Part shown: in pieces, positions 53,733 through 63,290 of the stretch
Layout: each line of letters opens with the position of its first letter
Numbering within the stretch: position 1 is the first letter of the stretch
Assembly: GCF_002027705.1 (NCBI RefSeq)
Contig: NZ_MBTG01000001.1
Span: forward strand, 186,001-250,000
DNA: 64,000 nt
From: Paenibacillus ferrarius
GTDB lineage: Bacteria; Bacillota; Bacilli; Paenibacillales; NBRC-103111
Direction: 5' to 3'
Position numbers and translations under genes: made by a program
The notes under the pieces: model-generated
Databases searched by the model: none
What the model was told of the DNA's origin: nothing
The model's input: the letters and a program-made list of their open reading frames with translations, nothing else

Positions 53733-54240
53733 GAATCGTTCTATTATATTGGGCATAGGGATTGGCATTATTATAGGGGCTTTGCTTCTACAAGTGATGT
53801 CTGTTCGCGCAAGTGCTCCAGGCCAGGCTAAATTGGCGATGGAGGAGATGGATCCTCAGAAATTGAAGGATGAAACCTCGAAATACTATCAAGTATTTGA
53901 TAAAAGTGCCAAAATGTACACCCAAGCGGAATTGGATGCGGTCGTTCAGCAGAAATTGAAGGATGAGGCGGAACGAATAGCAGCAGCTAAGCCCAAAGAT
54001 CAACCCAAAACGACTGCCCCTGAAGGCAGCCCCAAAATCATTCTTTATGTGCAGCCTAATTTGGATGCAACTGCGGTTAGTGATTTATTAATGAAATCAG
54101 GCATAATAACGGATCGCAAAGCCTTCGTCACCGAATTGGAGAAGCAAGGCGGCAATACGAAGCTTCAAATCGGCTTTCACTCTTTTGAGGGCGTTATGGA
54201 TATGTCCAAAATCGTTACAAATTTAATTACAGCTCAATAG
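53725..54240 (+). CDS. Membrane protein with MltG/YceG-like C-terminal module, 171 aa
   Basis: A GTG start at 53725, five bases after AGGAGAGG, overlaps the swrB-like gene by eight bases. The product has one membrane helix near residues 7-25 and a helical region. The C-terminal part resembles the LysM-like N-terminal domain of the lytic transglycosylase MltG (Ala-Val-Ser-Asp-Leu-Leu-Met-Lys-Ser-Gly-Ile-Ile-Thr-Asp... followed by Leu-Gln-Ile-Gly-Phe-His-Ser-Phe). The catalytic MltG domain is absent, so it is not a full transglycosylase. It is the last gene of the operon; a role at the cell wall near flagella is inference. Confidence 0.65.
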   Translation: MFKNRSIILGIGIGIIIGALLLQVMSVRASAPGQAKLAMEEMDPQKLKDETSKYYQVFDKSAKMYTQAELDAVVQQKLKDEAERIAAAKPKDQPKTTAPEGSPKIILYVQPNLDATAVSDLLMKSGIITDRKAFVTELEKQGGNTKLQIGFHSFEGVMDMSKIVTNLITAQ

Positions 54241-54254
54241 CATGCTTACAAATG

Positions 54255-54282
54255 GATCTTCTTCTTTTAGAGGTCTTTTTTG
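54255..54282 (+). terminator. Probable terminator of the fla/che operon
   Basis: GATCTT (54255-54260) and GGAGGTC-like arm AGAGGTC (54269-54275) pair over six positions with two G-T pairs. They are followed by TTTTTTG. It is modest but correctly placed 15 bases after the last gene. Confidence 0.5.
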
Positions 54283-54340
54283 TTCGTTCACGTACTTGAA
54301 TGCCGCTTCAGTTGTGAGAAAATCCGTTCATGACAAAAGG

Positions 54341-54369
54341 TTGCATAGGGATTTGAGTTGTGGTATATT
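54341..54369 (+). promoter_or_regulatory. Sigma-A-type promoter of rpsB
   Basis: TTGCAT (54341-54346) and TATATT (54364-54369) are separated by 17 bases. The resulting leader before rpsB is about 115 bases. Confidence 0.65.
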
Positions 54370-54402
54370 TATTCACGGTGTTAAAAACTCACGCCCGTCA
54401 AT

Positions 54403-54439
54403 TTGCATAATGGTGCTTACTTAGGTAAGTTTTATGCAA
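54403..54439 (+). promoter_or_regulatory. Structured leader of rpsB, possible autoregulatory site
   Basis: An outer stem TTGCATAA/TTATGCAA (54403-54410 and 54432-54439) encloses an inner CTTAC/GTAAG hairpin with a TTAG loop. It is in the 5' untranslated region, with no terminator features. Ribosomal protein genes are often controlled by such leaders; binding of S2 here is inference. Confidence 0.5.
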
Positions 54440-54492
54440 AGATGCGATAGGCGGCGGATACCAAATAAACCATTTTAGAGGAGGGATTGGGG

Positions 54493-55191
54493 ATGGCAGT
54501 TATCTCCATGAAACAGCTTTTAGAAGCTGGCGTACATTTCGGTCACCAAACACGTCGTTGGAATCCGAAAATGGACAAGTATATCTTTACAGAAAGAAAC
54601 GGTATTTACATTATCGATTTGCAAAAAACGGTTAAAAAAGTTGAAGAAGCTTACAACTTTGTTAAATCCGTTTCTGAAGATAATGGTACGATTCTTTTCG
54701 TAGGAACGAAAAAACAAGCACAAGATTCCGTTGCGGAAGAAGCAGAACGTTGCGGCATGTACTTCATCAACCAACGTTGGTTGGGTGGTACATTAACAAA
54801 CTTCCAAACGATTCAAAAGCGTATTGACCGTTTGAAAACTCTTGAAAGATGGGAAGAGGACGGCACTTTCGAAGTTCTTCCTAAGAAAGAAGTTATCATT
54901 CTCCGCAAAGAGAAAGAGCGTCTTGAGAAATTCTTGGGCGGTATCAAGAACATGAAAGGTCTGCCTAGCGCACTTTTCATTATCGATCCACGTAAAGAGC
55001 GTATTGCTGTTGCAGAAGCTCGTAAATTGGGTATCCCAATCGTTGGTATCGTTGATACAAACTGTGATCCGGACGAAATCGATTACGTGATCCCAGGTAA
55101 CGATGATGCGATTCGTGCCGTTAAATTGCTGACAGCGAAAATTGCTGACGCAGTGATCGAAGCACACCAAGGCGAACAAACAACAGCTTAA
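54493..55191 (+). CDS. rpsB: 30S ribosomal protein S2
   Basis: S2 is a late-assembling 30S protein that helps bind S1 and mRNA. The 232-residue product starts [18 protein letters not shown], the family signature. ATG 54493 is chosen over a TTG two codons earlier because GAGGAGGG is correctly spaced. It stands in a separate unit between its own promoter and terminator, then tsf. Confidence 0.98.
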   Translation: MAVISMKQLLEAGVHFGHQTRRWNPKMDKYIFTERNGIYIIDLQKTVKKVEEAYNFVKSVSEDNGTILFVGTKKQAQDSVAEEAERCGMYFINQRWLGGTLTNFQTIQKRIDRLKTLERWEEDGTFEVLPKKEVIILRKEKERLEKFLGGIKNMKGLPSALFIIDPRKERIAVAEARKLGIPIVGIVDTNCDPDEIDYVIPGNDDAIRAVKLLTAKIADAVIEAHQGEQTTA

Positions 55192-55205
55192 TCTATAGGA
55201 ACGTG

Positions 55206-55253
55206 AAAAGGGTGGTTGGAAGGTGTAACAGCCTGTCACCACCCTTTTTTTAA
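55206..55253 (+). terminator. Rho-independent terminator between rpsB and tsf
   Basis: AAAAGGGTGGT (55206-55216) pairs perfectly with ACCACCCTTTT (55238-55248) and runs into more T. It may reduce read-through into tsf, so that S2 is made in excess over EF-Ts from the shared promoter. Confidence 0.9.
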
Positions 55254-55310
55254 AGAGTCAATGTGTGCTACATAGCATCATAAATAACAACTAACGGGAG
55301 GTTTCTTTCA

Positions 55311-55961
55311 ATGGCAGTTACAGCAGCACAAGTGAAAGAATTACGTGAAAAAACAGGCGCAGGTATGTTGGATTGTAAGAAAGCACTAGAAGAAGCTAAC
55401 GGCGATATCACAAAAGCCGGCGAATTGCTTCGCGAAAAAGGTCTTTCCGCAGCAGCTAACAAAGCTGGACGTATTGCTACAGAAGGCGCTGTTGAATCTT
55501 ACATTCACGCTGGCGGTAAAGTAGGCGTACTTGTAGAAATCAACTGTGAAACTGACTTCGTTGGTAAAACAGATCAATTCAGAACTTTCTGTAAAGATAT
55601 CGCTATGCACATTGCTGCAGCGAACCCAACTTATGTACGTCGTGAAGAAGTGCCAACCGAAGCTTTGGAGAAAGAGAAAGAAATTCTTCGCAACCAAGCG
55701 CTTAACGAAGGCAAACCAGAGAAAATCATCGACAAAATGGTTGAAGGCCGTATCGGGAAATACTACGAAGAGTTCTGCTTGATGGAACAACAATTCGTTA
55801 AAGATCCAGACAAAACCATTGACCAATTGCTGAACGAGAAAATCGCTGCAATCGGTGAGAACATCTCCATTCGTCGTTTCGTTCGTTTCGGTCTGGGTGA
55901 AGGCCTTGAGAAAAAACAAGAGAACTTTGCGGAAGAAGTTATGTCCCAAGTTAACCTATAA
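55311..55961 (+). CDS. tsf: Translation elongation factor Ts
   Basis: EF-Ts exchanges GDP for GTP on EF-Tu. The 216-residue protein has the N-terminal UBA-like part ([18 protein letters not shown]) and the core motif [10 protein letters not shown]. It is the short form usual in Bacilli (about 215 rather than 280 residues). GGGAGG lies upstream of the ATG; a strong terminator follows. Confidence 0.97.
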   Translation: MAVTAAQVKELREKTGAGMLDCKKALEEANGDITKAGELLREKGLSAAANKAGRIATEGAVESYIHAGGKVGVLVEINCETDFVGKTDQFRTFCKDIAMHIAAANPTYVRREEVPTEALEKEKEILRNQALNEGKPEKIIDKMVEGRIGKYYEEFCLMEQQFVKDPDKTIDQLLNEKIAAIGENISIRRFVRFGLGEGLEKKQENFAEEVMSQVNL

Positions 55962-55978
55962 TAGATTTTTAAAAAGTT

Positions 55979-56004
55979 GGAACACTTGGTGTTCCTTCTT
56001 TTTT
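55979..56004 (+). terminator. Rho-independent terminator after tsf
   Basis: GGAACAC (55979-55985), loop TTG and GTGTTCC (55989-55995) form a perfect stem followed by TTCTTTTTT. Confidence 0.88.
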
Positions 56005-56013
56005 AGCCAATAA

Positions 56014-56778
<765 letters not shown>

Positions 56779-56781
56779 ATC

Positions 56782-57336
56782 ATGCCACAAGCAGTGAAAA
56801 AGAATGCAGAAGATCGGATGGACAAAGCCATTGGTGCTCTTAAAAGAGACCTGACTTCGCTTCGTGCGGGTCGTGCGACACCATCGTTACTTGACCGTAT
56901 CCAAGTAGAATATTACGGAGCGATGACGCCTGTAAATCAACTTGCGAATTTAACAACGCCAGATTCACGCACTTTGCTTATTCAACCGTGGGATAAAAGC
57001 TCCATGACTTCAATTGAAAAAGCAATTATGAAGTCAGATCTTGGACTAACGCCATCCAATGATGGGTTGGTTATTCGTATTGTGATTCCTGCTCTTACAG
57101 AAGAGCGTCGTGCTGATCTCGTGAAAATGACGAAGAAATTCGGCGAAGAAGCGAAGATCGCGATTCGCAACATTCGTCGTGATGCAAACGATGATATTAA
57201 AAAGCTTGAAAAAGCGGGGATTTCAGAAGACGAGTCCCGCAAACATCAAGAAGATATCCAGAAGTTTACGGATAAATTTGTAGCTGAGGTTGAAAAAGTT
57301 TTGGCTGCTAAAGAAAAAGAAATCATGGAAGTATAA
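56782..57336 (+). CDS. frr: Ribosome recycling factor
   Basis: RRF splits post-termination ribosomes with EF-G. The 184-residue product has the three-helix-bundle pattern with Leu-Arg-Ala-Gly-Arg-Ala near residue 29 and the C-terminal [13 protein letters not shown]. It follows pyrH by three bases, so they form one unit. A terminator lies just after the stop. Confidence 0.97.
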   Translation: MPQAVKKNAEDRMDKAIGALKRDLTSLRAGRATPSLLDRIQVEYYGAMTPVNQLANLTTPDSRTLLIQPWDKSSMTSIEKAIMKSDLGLTPSNDGLVIRIVIPALTEERRADLVKMTKKFGEEAKIAIRNIRRDANDDIKKLEKAGISEDESRKHQEDIQKFTDKFVAEVEKVLAAKEKEIMEV

Positions 57337-57346
57337 GATAGATATG

Positions 57347-57373
57347 CCCCCGGGTATTCGCTGGGGGTTTTTC
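57347..57373 (+). terminator. Rho-independent terminator after frr
   Basis: CCCCC (57347-57351) pairs with GGGGG (57363-57367) around an 11-base loop, then TTTTTC follows. Short but GC-rich; likely separates pyrH-frr from uppS. Confidence 0.75.
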
Positions 57374-57400
57374 ATCTTTCCCTAGTTGGGAGGAACAACG

Positions 57401-58171
57401 GTGTTCAAGCTAGTTAAGGAATGGTTAGGTGGAAATAAGCAGGCTTCTGCTGGATTAAAGGACATTGAATTAGACAAAGTACCTGCGCATGTAGCGATTA
57501 TTATGGATGGCAATGGGCGTTGGGCAAAGCAACGAGGATTGCCTCGCGTAGCAGGTCATCATTCAGGAATGAAGAACGTTAAGAAAATCACAATGGCGGC
57601 GAATGAGATCGGTGTCAAAGTGTTGACGATGTATGCTTTTTCGACTGAAAATTGGAAGAGGCCCAAGGATGAAGTGGATTTTTTGATGAAGCTTCCCCAA
57701 GAATTTTTTCCACTTGAAATCGAAGAGTTGATCGAAAATAATGTTCGTATTCAGATGACCGGTTGGAAAGAAGGTTTGCCTGATTTTACGCTTAAAGCAA
57801 TCGAGGGAGCCATCGAACGAACGAAGAATAATACAGGACTCATTCTGAACTTTGCCTTAAATTACGGTGGCCGCAAAGAAATGATTGCTGGTGTACAGGA
57901 TATCATTCGTGACGTTCAAAGTGGAAAGTTGCGAGCGGAGGATTTGGATGAATCCAAATTTTCTTCTTACATGCTGACAGCTGATTTGCCGGATCCGGAT
58001 TTATTGATTCGCACTAGCGGAGAATTGAGACTTAGCAACTTTTTGCTGTGGCAGCTAGCCTATTCGGAGCTTTGGTTCACGGATGCTTACTGGCCGGAAT
58101 TCACAGAGTCGTTATTTTTACAAGCCATTGCTGAATATCAGCGCCGCGGGAGACGATTTGGTGGCATTTAA
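57401..58171 (+). CDS. uppS: Undecaprenyl diphosphate synthase
   Basis: UppS makes the C55 lipid carrier used for cell wall synthesis by adding isopentenyl units to farnesyl diphosphate. The 256-residue protein has Ile-Ile-Met-Asp-Gly-Asn-Gly-Arg-Trp-Ala, where Asp is catalytic, and the C-terminal Leu-Ile-Arg-Thr-Ser-Gly-Glu-Leu-Arg-Leu-Ser-Asn. GTG 57401 is preferred since GGGAGG lies seven bases upstream. It opens the uppS-cdsA-dxr group of lipid and isoprenoid genes. Confidence 0.97.
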   Translation: MFKLVKEWLGGNKQASAGLKDIELDKVPAHVAIIMDGNGRWAKQRGLPRVAGHHSGMKNVKKITMAANEIGVKVLTMYAFSTENWKRPKDEVDFLMKLPQEFFPLEIEELIENNVRIQMTGWKEGLPDFTLKAIEGAIERTKNNTGLILNFALNYGGRKEMIAGVQDIIRDVQSGKLRAEDLDESKFSSYMLTADLPDPDLLIRTSGELRLSNFLLWQLAYSELWFTDAYWPEFTESLFLQAIAEYQRRGRRFGGI

Positions 58172-58259
58172 GGATGTAATCATACCAAGCTTCCTCCCGT
58201 CCAAGGCTAGATGTTGAGCTGGTTTAGCGATTGAGGTTGTTCATCTAGGGGGATTCAGC

Positions 58260-59054
58260 TTGAAACAAAGAATAGTTACTGGAGTCATTGCTGGCTTCTT
58301 ATTTATAACATTATTGGTTTTGGGTGGCTATTGGTATGCTGGATTGATCGTATTGCTTTCGATTCTAGGCTATCGCGAATATATGCAGATGAATGGATTC
58401 ACCAAGCATAAATTAACAGGTGCAGTAGGACTGCTTGCTTTGTTATATATAACGATTCCCTGGGAATTAACTGGTGTTTCTTTGCCTCTTTCATCGTCAG
58501 CCGTTGTTTGGCTGGGTATGTTCCTGCTGCTTTTCATTACAGTCGCATCCAAAAATAAAATAACGATTGATCAAGTATCGGTGATTTTATTGGGTGTTGT
58601 TTATATCGGCTTCGGCTTTTATTACATGATTGCCGCCCGTTTGGGTGAGCATGGCTTGTTCTGGACTATTCTTGTGTTTGTTTGTATTTGGGCATCGGAC
58701 TCTGGCGCTTATTTCGTCGGTTCGAAACTCGGGAAACATCTGTTATGGCCTCAAATTAGCCCCAAGAAATCTATTGAAGGTGCTGTAGGCGGCGTTGTGA
58801 TTTCGATGATTGTCGCTTTCGGGTTTGCTTGGTTTGCTTCTGATTTGCTCGGATTCGGACAAGCTTTGTTTCTCGGATTCGTCATTGCCGTTGTAGGACA
58901 AGTGGGTGACTTGATTCAGTCTGCCTATAAGCGAGTGAAAGGTATTAAAGATACGGGAACATTACTGCCCGGTCACGGTGGCGTACTCGATCGAATGGAT
59001 AGCTGGTTGATCGTATTTCCATTTATCTATTTTCTCGGAATGATTCCCCACTAA
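58260..59054 (+). CDS. cdsA: Phosphatidate cytidylyltransferase
   Basis: CdsA makes CDP-diacylglycerol, the precursor of phospholipids, in the membrane. The 264-residue protein has about eight membrane helices and the C-terminal signature [13 protein letters not shown]...[12 protein letters not shown]. The TTG start follows CTAGGGGGATT. dxr follows 23 bases downstream. Confidence 0.96.
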   Translation: MKQRIVTGVIAGFLFITLLVLGGYWYAGLIVLLSILGYREYMQMNGFTKHKLTGAVGLLALLYITIPWELTGVSLPLSSSAVVWLGMFLLLFITVASKNKITIDQVSVILLGVVYIGFGFYYMIAARLGEHGLFWTILVFVCIWASDSGAYFVGSKLGKHLLWPQISPKKSIEGAVGGVVISMIVAFGFAWFASDLLGFGQALFLGFVIAVVGQVGDLIQSAYKRVKGIKDTGTLLPGHGGVLDRMDSWLIVFPFIYFLGMIPH

Positions 59055-59077
59055 ATGCAGCTGTGAGGTGGAACACG

Positions 59078-60223
59078 ATGAAACGGATTGCCATTTTGGG
59101 TTCTACAGGATCTATCGGTACACAAACGCTAGATATTGTGGCGCATGCCCCAGAGCAATTTCAAATAGAAGCCTTATCAGGTGGATATAATAGTCAATTA
59201 TTAATTGAACAAATTCACAAATTTCATCCGAAGGTCGTTTCTGTAGCGACGAAGGAATTGGCTGAGAAAGTTTCTAGCCAAGTAAGCTCCGCGACCAAGG
59301 TCTTGTATGGTCAAGAGGGGTTGCTGGAAGTAGCTGCTTCTACAGATGCTGATTTCGTTGTGACAGCAGTGGTTGGAAGCCAAGGATTAAAGCCGACAAT
59401 GGCTGCTATCGAGGCTGGCAAGCATATCGGGCTTGCTAATAAAGAGACTTTAGTTAGTGCAGGACATATCGTAACAGATGCAGCACGTAGAAGAGGGGTT
59501 GCTTTGCTGCCCATCGACAGTGAGCATTCCGCGATTTTTCAGTGTTTGAATGGCGAGAACCGTAAGCAAATCGCACAAATAACACTCACCGCCTCCGGAG
59601 GTTCTTTCCGGGATCGCTCACGTGCAGATTTGGAAGGCGTGACGGTTGAGCAAGCTTTGCAGCATCCGAATTGGTCTATGGGGGCCAAAATTACCATTGA
59701 TTCCGCCACTATGGTTAATAAGGGGCTTGAAGTGATTGAAGCCCATTGGTTGTTCGGTCTTTCGTATGACCAGATTAATGTCCTTATTCATCCTGAAAGT
59801 GTGATCCATTCTTACGTTGAATTTGTGGATAACAGCGTCATCGCGCAGTTGGGTAATCCTGATATGCGTGTCCCGATACAATATGCTTTAACATATCCGG
59901 ATCGATATCCGACGCCAACGAAGAAATTAGATTTGGCTGCGATCGGCAAGCTTCATTTTCGGGAAATGGACTTTGAACGCTTTCCTTGTTTGCGAATGGC
60001 TTTTGAGAGCGGCAAACAAGGCGGAACGACACCAACGGTGTACAATGCGGCGAATGAAATCGCTGTTGCTCGTTTCCTGAACGGTGAAATTACGTTTTTG
60101 CAAATTGAACAGATCATTGAGACTGTTTTGCAGAAGCATGATTCGATTCCAACTCCTTCATTAGATGCCATACACGAACAAGATTTATGGTCAAGAGATT
60201 GTGCGGCATCCATTCAATTCTAG
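59078..60223 (+). CDS. dxr: 1-deoxy-D-xylulose 5-phosphate reductoisomerase
   Basis: Dxr makes 2-C-methyl-erythritol 4-phosphate in the non-mevalonate isoprenoid pathway and so feeds UppS. The 381-residue protein has Gly-Ser-Thr-Gly-Ser-Ile-Gly (NADPH site), Asn-Lys-Glu-Thr-Leu-Val and Asp-Ser-Glu-His-Ser-Ala-Ile-Phe (metal and substrate site). ATG 59078 follows GAGGTGG; an earlier GTG in frame would hide the Shine-Dalgarno. Confidence 0.97.
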   Translation: MKRIAILGSTGSIGTQTLDIVAHAPEQFQIEALSGGYNSQLLIEQIHKFHPKVVSVATKELAEKVSSQVSSATKVLYGQEGLLEVAASTDADFVVTAVVGSQGLKPTMAAIEAGKHIGLANKETLVSAGHIVTDAARRRGVALLPIDSEHSAIFQCLNGENRKQIAQITLTASGGSFRDRSRADLEGVTVEQALQHPNWSMGAKITIDSATMVNKGLEVIEAHWLFGLSYDQINVLIHPESVIHSYVEFVDNSVIAQLGNPDMRVPIQYALTYPDRYPTPTKKLDLAAIGKLHFREMDFERFPCLRMAFESGKQGGTTPTVYNAANEIAVARFLNGEITFLQIEQIIETVLQKHDSIPTPSLDAIHEQDLWSRDCAASIQF

Positions 60224-60242
60224 GTCACTTGAGAGCTAAAGT

Positions 60243-60270
60243 CAGCGAGTTTGGCTCTGCTCTTTTTTTA
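60243..60270 (+). terminator. Probable terminator after dxr
   Basis: AGCGAG (60244-60249) pairs with CTC-T-GCT (60255-60261) with one bulge. It is followed by CTTTTTTT. Confidence 0.65.
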
Positions 60271-60454
60271 ATCAGCGATCTGGATACATAGGAACGTAAA
60301 GTCTAATTCAAACTTCTTGCTCGTATACTGTGCTAAATGGGCATAGCTTGTATTCAGCCGTTCAATAATGGTAATCTAAGAACATGCTGTCCATAAGTGG
60401 ATGCTTAGAAGGCAGGTTTCCAATGAAAACATTATGCTTTATGCATACATAGGT

Positions 60455-60474
60455 AAGTTTTCTGGTGAAAACTT
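60455..60474 (+). promoter_or_regulatory. Hairpin just upstream of the rseP ribosome binding site
   Basis: AAGTTTTC (60455-60462), loop TGGT and GAAAACTT (60467-60474) form a perfect 8-bp stem ending two bases before AAGGAGG. The gap between dxr and rseP (268 bases) holds this, the dxr terminator and no gene. Confidence 0.45.
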
Positions 60475-60491
60475 GAAGGAGGAATTACGAC

Positions 60492-61751
60492 TTGTCAACC
60501 ATAGAAGTTGGATTGAAGGTTATTTTGTTGTTTTTCGTTCTTGTCACGATTCATGAGTGGGGTCATTTTTACTTCGCCAAACGTGCAGGTATCTTGGTGA
60601 GAGAATTTGCCATCGGCTTTGGGCCCAAGATTTTCTCATATAAAAAAGGGGAAACCCGCTATACACTGCGGATTCTGCCGATAGGTGGGTTCGTTCGGAT
60701 GGCCGGCGAAGATCCAGAAATCGTCCAAGTCAATCCTGGCCAGACGGTTGCCATTAAATTAAATAAACAAAACCAAGTGACATCGCTTTATCTCGATCAA
60801 CTTGACCGTCGTTCGAATGTAATCCTTGGCGTCGTGGAGCAAATTGATTTGGAGCGAGCGCTCCAAGTTACTTTGGATGTCGATGGGGAAAAAGTCACAT
60901 ATCCGATTGAGCCGCAAGCTATGATGGTCACGAAAGGGACAGAAACGCAAATTGCTCCCTATGATCGCCAATTCGGCTCCAAAACAGTGGGCCAACGAGC
61001 AATCGCCATTGTTATGGGTCCAGTGATGAACTTTTTTTTAGCGATTGTTTTATTCTTTATCGTTGTGATTATGTCTGGGGTTTTCACGAATGTGAAGCTT
61101 GATTCAGTCGTTGCTGGGAAAGCAGGAGAGAAGGCAGGTCTGCAAAAAGGTGATATTATCATGTCCATTGATAATCATCCGATTGGAACCGATCGTGAGA
61201 AGCTGGTTACCTCTATTCAAGCTTCTGCTGGCAAGCCGATGACTTGGATCATCGATCGTGCAGGCAACCCATTAACGGTTCAAGTTACGCCTGAGATGGA
61301 TGCAGGTTCCGGTAAGTTAGGTGTTGTAATTTCGGGTGATCGCAGGAGCGCAAGCTTCAGTGAAGTCTTAACGGGCACTTACGATCAGGTCGTTGGTACG
61401 ACAATTGGAATCGTAACAGGGCTGCAAAAGCTCGTCACGCTTCAATTTAAGCTCGATGATTTGGGCGGTCCCGTAAGAACTGCTCAAGTATCTGCCCAAT
61501 TTGCTCAAATGGGAATAACGGTTTTCCTCTCTTGGACAGCCACGTTGAGTTTATACCTAGGGATATTTAACCTTCTGCCGATCCCAGCTTTGGATGGAAG
61601 CAGACTTCTATTTATGGGATTGGAAGCACTGCGCGGCAAGCCCATTGATCCGAACCGAGAAAGCATGGTTCACTTTGTTGGATTTGCACTGCTCATGCTG
61701 TTGATGGTGGCTGTAACGTATAATGATATTTTACGCTTGATTAAGGGATAG
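60492..61751 (+). CDS. rseP: Site-2 metalloprotease RseP (RasP)
   Basis: RseP cleaves anti-sigma factors and other membrane substrates inside the membrane. The 419-residue protein has His-Glu-Trp-Gly-His in the first helix (~22), where His, Glu and His are the active site. A PDZ domain spans about 195-275 (Gly-Leu-Gln-Lys-Gly-Asp-Ile-Ile-Met-Ser-Ile). Asn-Leu-Leu-Pro-Ile-Pro-Ala-Leu-Asp-Gly lies near the C-terminus and supplies the third zinc ligand. TTG start with AAGGAGGAATTACGAC upstream. proS follows after 22 bases. Confidence 0.96.
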   Translation: MSTIEVGLKVILLFFVLVTIHEWGHFYFAKRAGILVREFAIGFGPKIFSYKKGETRYTLRILPIGGFVRMAGEDPEIVQVNPGQTVAIKLNKQNQVTSLYLDQLDRRSNVILGVVEQIDLERALQVTLDVDGEKVTYPIEPQAMMVTKGTETQIAPYDRQFGSKTVGQRAIAIVMGPVMNFFLAIVLFFIVVIMSGVFTNVKLDSVVAGKAGEKAGLQKGDIIMSIDNHPIGTDREKLVTSIQASAGKPMTWIIDRAGNPLTVQVTPEMDAGSGKLGVVISGDRRSASFSEVLTGTYDQVVGTTIGIVTGLQKLVTLQFKLDDLGGPVRTAQVSAQFAQMGITVFLSWTATLSLYLGIFNLLPIPALDGSRLLFMGLEALRGKPIDPNRESMVHFVGFALLMLLMVAVTYNDILRLIKG

Positions 61752-61773
61752 TTCTAATGATCTGGGAGGGTTT

Positions 61774-63222
61774 ATGTCAAACGATAAACAGTTTGTGAAA
61801 GAGATTACACCACAAGGGGAAGATTTCTCCCGTTGGTATATAGACGTCATTAAGAAAGCTGATTTAATGAGCTATTCCCCGGTTCGGGGCTGTATCGTGT
61901 TCAAACCGGATGGTTATGAAATTTGGGAGAACATTCAACGCGAGCTGGACAGCAAATTCAAAGAAACGGGTCACCGCAACGCCTATTTCCCTCTTTTTAT
62001 TCCAGAAAGCTTTTTTCAGAAGGAAAAAGAGCACGTAGAAGGCTTTAATCCTGAACTTCCATGGGTTACGGAAGCCGGTGGGGAGAAGCTCGAAGAGCGT
62101 TTAGCTATTCGTCCAACTTCCGAAACGATGATTGGACACATGTATTCGGAGTGGATCAACTCCTACCGTGATTTGCCGCTTTTGATCAACCAATGGGCGA
62201 ACGTAGTTCGTTGGGAGAAACGTACATTGCCGTTCCTGCGTACAACCGAATTCTTGTGGCAGGAAGGTCATACGGCTCATGAAGATGAGCAGGATGCGCG
62301 CCGCGAAACGATGCAGATGTTAGAGGTTTACCGCCAGTTCGCCGAGGAGTTCCTAGCGATTCCAGTTATCGTTGGACAGAAAACACCTTCTGAGAAATTT
62401 GCTGGTGCAATCGATACATTCTCAATCGAAGCGATGATGAAGGATGGCAAAGCGGTACAAGCCGGGACTTCCCATTACCTCGGCACCAACTTCGCAGTTG
62501 CTTTCGATATTAAGTTTCTGGATCGTGAGAATCAGCATCAATTCGCACATACTACTTCATGGGGAGTAAGTACGCGATTAATCGGTGCTCTGATTATGGT
62601 TCATGGCGATGATCGCGGCTTGGCTTTGCCGCCTAAAGTTGCGCCAACTCAGGTTATTATGATTCCGATTGGGCCTCCAAAAACGAGGGAGCAAGTCATC
62701 GGCCGAGTGGATGAGTTGTATGCTGAGCTCAAGAAAGCTGGCGTTCGAGTTAAAGTAGACGATCGTGCGGATCAAAGCCCAGGCTGGAAGTTCAATGAAT
62801 ATGAAATGCGCGGCGTACCGATTCGTGTTGAATTAGGACCTCGCGACATGGAAAATGGGCAAGTCGTTTTGGTTTCTCGTGTAAGCGGAGAGAAGAAAAT
62901 TGTGCAGCAAGCTGATTTTGTGCAAGAAGTTCAAAATTTACTTGCTGAGATTCACCAGCAGATGTATGATAAAGCGAAGCAGTTCCGTGATGAGCATTAT
63001 ATCGCTGTCGACTCTATTGAAGAGTTCAAGACGTTCTTGGAGACGAAACGCGGATTTGCGCTGGCTGGCTGGTGTGGTTCCAATGCGTGCGAAGAGCACG
63101 TGAAGCAAGAAACAGGTGCGACAAGCCGCAATATTCCTTTCACACCTTCAGAAACGAAATCAACATGTCTCGTTTGCGGCGAAGCTGCTAAACATACGGT
63201 CGTTTTTGGCCGAAGCTATTAA
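61774..63222 (+). CDS. proS: Prolyl-tRNA synthetase, archaeal/eukaryal type
   Basis: It charges tRNA-Pro. The 482-residue enzyme is shorter than the ~565-residue bacterial type found in B. subtilis at this place and lacks the inserted editing domain. It has Phe-Arg/Leu-Arg-Thr-Thr-Glu-Phe-Leu-Trp-Gln-Glu-Gly-His-Thr (~149-160, motif 2) and class II core motifs. The C-terminal zinc-like cysteines (Cys-Gly-Ser-Asn-Ala-Cys and Cys-Leu-Val-Cys) and a terminal Tyr are typical of the archaeal/eukaryal type. GGGAGG precedes the ATG. Confidence 0.95.
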   Translation: MSNDKQFVKEITPQGEDFSRWYIDVIKKADLMSYSPVRGCIVFKPDGYEIWENIQRELDSKFKETGHRNAYFPLFIPESFFQKEKEHVEGFNPELPWVTEAGGEKLEERLAIRPTSETMIGHMYSEWINSYRDLPLLINQWANVVRWEKRTLPFLRTTEFLWQEGHTAHEDEQDARRETMQMLEVYRQFAEEFLAIPVIVGQKTPSEKFAGAIDTFSIEAMMKDGKAVQAGTSHYLGTNFAVAFDIKFLDRENQHQFAHTTSWGVSTRLIGALIMVHGDDRGLALPPKVAPTQVIMIPIGPPKTREQVIGRVDELYAELKKAGVRVKVDDRADQSPGWKFNEYEMRGVPIRVELGPRDMENGQVVLVSRVSGEKKIVQQADFVQEVQNLLAEIHQQMYDKAKQFRDEHYIAVDSIEEFKTFLETKRGFALAGWCGSNACEEHVKQETGATSRNIPFTPSETKSTCLVCGEAAKHTVVFGRSY

Positions 63223-63231
63223 TTACAATCC

Positions 63232-63276
63232 TAAGGGCAAATGGAGGCAATAATTCCATTGCCCTTCGTATTTTTA
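63232..63276 (+). terminator. Rho-independent terminator after proS
   Basis: AAGGGCAAATGGA (63233-63245) pairs with TCCATTGCCCTT (63255-63266), with one unpaired A. It is followed by CGTATTTTTA. It overlaps the region just before the polC ribosome binding site. Confidence 0.75.
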
Positions 63277-63290
63277 TGGGGAGGCTGTTC

